Assembly: GCA_016234025.1 (NCBI GenBank)
Contig: JACQLL010000095.1
Span: 1-5,520 of the forward strand
Length of the DNA stretch: 5,520 nt
Reading direction: 5' to 3'
From: Candidatus Pacearchaeota archaeon
GTDB lineage: Archaea > Nanobdellota > Nanobdellia > Pacearchaeales > GW2011-AR1
Part shown: one piece after another, positions 3,621 to 5,520 of the stretch
Position numbering within the stretch: the stretch's first letter is position 1
Layout of the letters: every line of letters begins with the position of its first letter
Notes under the pieces: generated by a model
The model's database searches: none
What the model saw: only the letters and a program-made list of their open reading frames with translations
What the model was told of the DNA's origin: nothing
Program-made: the position numbers and the translations under genes

Positions 3621-5520
3621 CAATTCTTGTCGTATCATAATAATTTTCCAAACACACTTCATATTCCTCGCCCTCTAAACCATCGCATATAGGAACATCT
3701 TTCCGTGCGTTATGAACAAGTTTACCCTCGGCAAAATAATTATGGTATTTCTCTGTCTCAAAGTTGTAAACCGTGAACAAGCCTTCAACTTCTTCAATCG
3801 TCTTAACAACTTCGAAACTTCCATCATCTTTCAAAAATTTATCACCTAATTTTATTTTCCCGGCGCCTTTCCATTCGCCATCAATCCAGAACAAATGCTC
3901 GGGAGTTACCTCGACGTCATTAATCTTTAGGTATTTCTTCGCAGCTCTTGTATGAACAATCGGCGAGACAACGACGTCGCTAACAACTTTCTCATTTTCA
4001 AAGTCATACGACAAAATCATATCTCCTGTCTTTATGTCCTCGATATTTTTCGTTGTTCCGTCAGCAAGAGAAATTTGTGTCCCAGGAAGGAAACAGGTTC
4101 CGCCACCTATTTCACACTCACAAATATTGCAATCTTTAACTAGTCCTCCGTCCCGGCATACCTTGTCTCCATTACATTGTCCCTCAGGAGTTCCGTCTGA
4201 ACACTTAAGCAATTCTGTATCCCAAATGCCTCTGCACTCGATATCGTTGGGATAATCTACTTTCCCATCGTTATCATTATCTATGCCGTCGTTGCAGGCG
4301 TCAGGACTCTCACTTTCATCTCCAATATTATAACCTTCAGAAGAACTATAACAACCAAAATCTCTTTGAACATCGGGGTAGTTCGCTAAGCCGTTATCAA
4401 CTCTTCCATCACCGTCGTTGTCAAAACAATCGTTGCATACTAGTAATGTATCCACTTCACTCCAGTCCGAAGCAGAATATCCACATTCAAGATACCATGC
4501 ACCATAATCCCAGCATCCTGGATCATTCTCGTCAATCAAAGCATCTCCGTCATTATCAAAATTATCACTACACACGTCGGAAGTATGGGACTCATCGCCA
4601 TCAAGAGGATCATACTCTCCAGAACCCCAACATCCTGGATCGTCTTCGTCAATAAGACCATCCTTATATAAGTAATTATTCCCACCTGCACCTTCGTAAT
4701 TGTCCTCTCCGTCGGAACAATCGTATTTTTCGCTATCATCCAGTCGAGCTCTGCATCCTGGATCTGCTGGCTCGCCTTGTGGTCCACCATCGAAATCGAT
4801 AAAACCATCTCCGTCGTTGTCAAGCCCGTCGTTGCAAGAGTATTCTTCGCTAATGTCATAGTTGCTTGTGCAACCTTGATCTAGCGACTCTTGACCAAAT
4901 CCTTCAAAATCAATAAAGCCGTCGTTGTCGTTGTCTATACCGTCGTTGCATTGGTAGTTGACAGGCCACTCAATATCATACGGATCATCACAACCGGGAT
5001 CTGCTAATTCTCCCTGTGGACCTCCAGAATAATCAATATATCCGTCATTATCATTATCAATTCCATCGTTGCATTGGAATAGATTAGTCTCTGTAAAATC
5101 TTCCGGGCTGTCACAACCCGGATCTTCCAGCCAATCAACAAATCCATCGCCGTCGTTGTCGATACCGTCGTTGCATTCAAGATTAAATGCAGCATATGTC
5201 ACAATTAATCGCGGTTCAAAACCAATTGGTTCTAAGGCAAAATAAATTCTTATCTCAGTGTCTTGTGCATCGCTATAAAAATTTTCTATATCGTAACCTC
5301 CCCTTAATCCAAGGGTGGTCCACTCAGCATTTATCCAAGATTTTCCATTGTCGTTTAAAATAAATGAGATTGCATCATTTTCACCTATCTGAGGGAGATA
5401 GATTCTATCCGATCCTTCTAAAGGGTTGTCAATATCTCCAAAGTTACTAAAGTCCACTGGTAATGGACGCGGAGGATCTTCAAGCTCTGCGCGTATTAAA
5501 GTTATATAGTGTATTGGTTC
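3616..5520 (-). CDS. Large surface protein with Ca-binding-type repeats and a Hint domain (5' end outside window)
   Basis: The frame is open to the window edge: 21 sense codons precede the in-frame GTG at 5455-5457, so the true start and any signal peptide lie beyond 5520. Residues are numbered from that GTG. The visible part begins with a beta-rich region to about 92 ending EPRLIVTYA, like the last strand of DNRLRE/CBM96-type domains (tentative). Residues 95-408 hold eight Cys-bounded repeats of the CNDGIDNDGDGFVD type, whose DxDxDGxxD loop resembles EF-hand/thrombospondin type 3 calcium sites. Residues 419-455 form a Cys-rich module (CSDGTPEGQC, CNICECEIGGGTC). Residues 455-583 are a Hint domain, leaving only 30 residues after it. 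Cys and acidic Ca-type repeats imply an extracellular location. The gene converges on rps10. Its C-terminus may be frameshifted. No partner or ligand can be named. Confidence 0.85.
   Translation of the reverse strand, partial: EPIHYITLIRAELEDPPRPLPVDFSNFGDIDNPLEGSDRIYLPQIGENDAISFILNDNGKSWINAEWTTLGLRGGYDIENFYSDAQDTEIRIYFALEPIGFEPRLIVTYAAFNLECNDGIDNDGDGFVDWLEDPGCDSPEDFTETNLFQCNDGIDNDNDGYIDYSGGPQGELADPGCDDPYDIEWPVNYQCNDGIDNDNDGFIDFEGFGQESLDQGCTSNYDISEEYSCNDGLDNDGDGFIDFDGGPQGEPADPGCRARLDDSEKYDCSDGEDNYEGAGGNNYLYKDGLIDEDDPGCWGSGEYDPLDGDESHTSDVCSDNFDNDGDALIDENDPGCWDYGAWYLECGYSASDWSEVDTLLVCNDCFDNDGDGRVDNGLANYPDVQRDFGCYSSSEGYNIGDESESPDACNDGIDNDNDGKVDYPNDIECRGIWDTELLKCSDGTPEGQCNGDKVCRDGGLVKDCNICECEIGGGTCFLPGTQISLADGTTKNIEDIKTGDMILSYDFENEKVVSDVVVSPIVHTRAAKKYLKINDVEVTPEHLFWIDGEWKGAGKIKLGDKFLKDDGSFEVVKTIEEVEGLFTVYNFETEKYHNYFAEGKLVHNARKDVPICDGLEGEEYEVCLENYYDTTRIG
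3709..4095 (-). other. Hint (intein/Hedgehog-type) autoprocessing domain, 129 aa
   Basis: The domain starts with Cys455 in CFLPGTQISLADGTTKNIED, the typical N-terminal block A with the GT and the LADG turn, followed by IKTGDMILSYD. Block B is VTPEHLFWIDG, with Thr518 and His521 of the TxxH motif that drives the N-to-S acyl shift. The C-terminal block runs VYNFETEKYHNYF to GKLVHN, ending in His582-Asn583. All residues for N-terminal thioester formation and Asn cyclisation are therefore present, and no homing endonuclease is inserted. The residue after Asn583 is Ala584, where inteins need Cys, Ser or Thr. That pattern matches bacterial-intein-like (BIL) or pre-toxin type Hint domains and predicts cleavage or transfer to an outside nucleophile in place of ordinary splicing. 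Confidence 0.88.
4234..5175 (-). repeat. Eight tandem CNDGIDNDGDG-type coding repeats
   Basis: Repeats start at Cys 95, 129, 170, 208, 247, 296, 341 and 388 (numbered from the GTG at 5457), and most end in a DPGC-like Cys 20-29 residues later. The core is C-N-D-G-I-D-N-D-x-D-G-x-x-D, with Asp spacing of a Ca-binding loop. Repeats 2 and 4 share GGPQGE-x-ADPGC and look like the most recent duplication, although their DNA differs at several third positions. Repeat 5 has lost the DNDGDG loop and carries an insert (EDNYEGAGGNNYLYKDG). Repeat 7 has an extra Cys (CNDCFDNDGDG). Confidence 0.9.

Noticed and set aside
3616..3708. A polymorphic toxin domain after the Hint domain
   Set aside because: Only 30 residues (about 40-45 if the frameshift is repaired) follow the Hint domain, too short and too featureless for a toxin.
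3709..4095. A canonical splicing intein
   Set aside because: The residue after the terminal Asn is Ala instead of Cys, Ser or Thr, so standard splicing is not expected; a BIL/Hint-type domain is the better call.
4234..5175. CRISPR-like or DNA satellite array from recurring gtcgttgca words
   Set aside because: The unit lengths vary and the words match in-frame codons of a Cys/Asp repeat protein, so this is coding repetition.
5455..5457. GTG as the true start of the minus-strand surface protein
   Set aside because: The frame stays open for 21 more codons to the window edge, the upstream residues look like continuing protein, and no signal peptide follows the GTG, so the gene is simply cut by the window.

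Overview
The window reads as a piece of an AT-rich archaeal chromosome, most likely from a DPANN-type lineage (Woesearchaeota/Pacearchaeota-like). Reasons: a glutamyl-tRNA synthetase of the archaeal type, a type IV pilin-like protein with a class III signal sequence, an archaeal uS10, TATA boxes placed for leaderless transcripts, and a large secreted-type protein built from Cys/Asp-rich 'CNDGIDNDGDG' repeats of the kind common in DPANN surface proteins. The lineage is an inference from protein style; no rRNA is present to confirm it.

Layout. 1-439 has no credible protein gene. It holds a 13-bp inverted repeat (30-74), then a sharply GC-rich block (127 of the 200 bases at 101-300 are G or C, against 26 of 100 at 541-640 inside the next gene). 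The block is flanked by a TATA-like element and a T6 run, so it is best explained as an unidentified structured RNA gene. 440-2095 (+) is gltX. 2119-2556 (+) is a small pilin-like protein with the window's only strong Shine-Dalgarno site. 2595-3125 (+) is a CYTH-family (class IV adenylate cyclase/triphosphatase-like) protein. 3206-3517 (+) is ribosomal protein uS10. The last 31 nt of the uS10 gene are repeated exactly 64 nt downstream, with a piece of inverted sequence between the copies. 3616-5520 (-) is a convergent gene, open at the window edge, for a large extracellular-type protein.

The four plus-strand genes have short gaps (23, 38 and 80 nt), but each has a plausible own TATA box or T-rich tract, so they need not form one operon. 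Two are translation genes; the pilin and CYTH genes have no evident functional link to them.

The most interesting object is the minus-strand protein: a beta-rich domain, eight tandem Ca-binding-type repeats, a Cys-rich module, and then a 129-residue Hint (intein/Hedgehog-like) domain with Cys1, the TxxH block B motif and a terminal His-Asn. The Hint domain is followed by Ala instead of Cys/Ser/Thr. This predicts self-cleavage or ligation at the cell surface, not canonical protein splicing. Its reading frame also appears to be disrupted close to the C-terminus.
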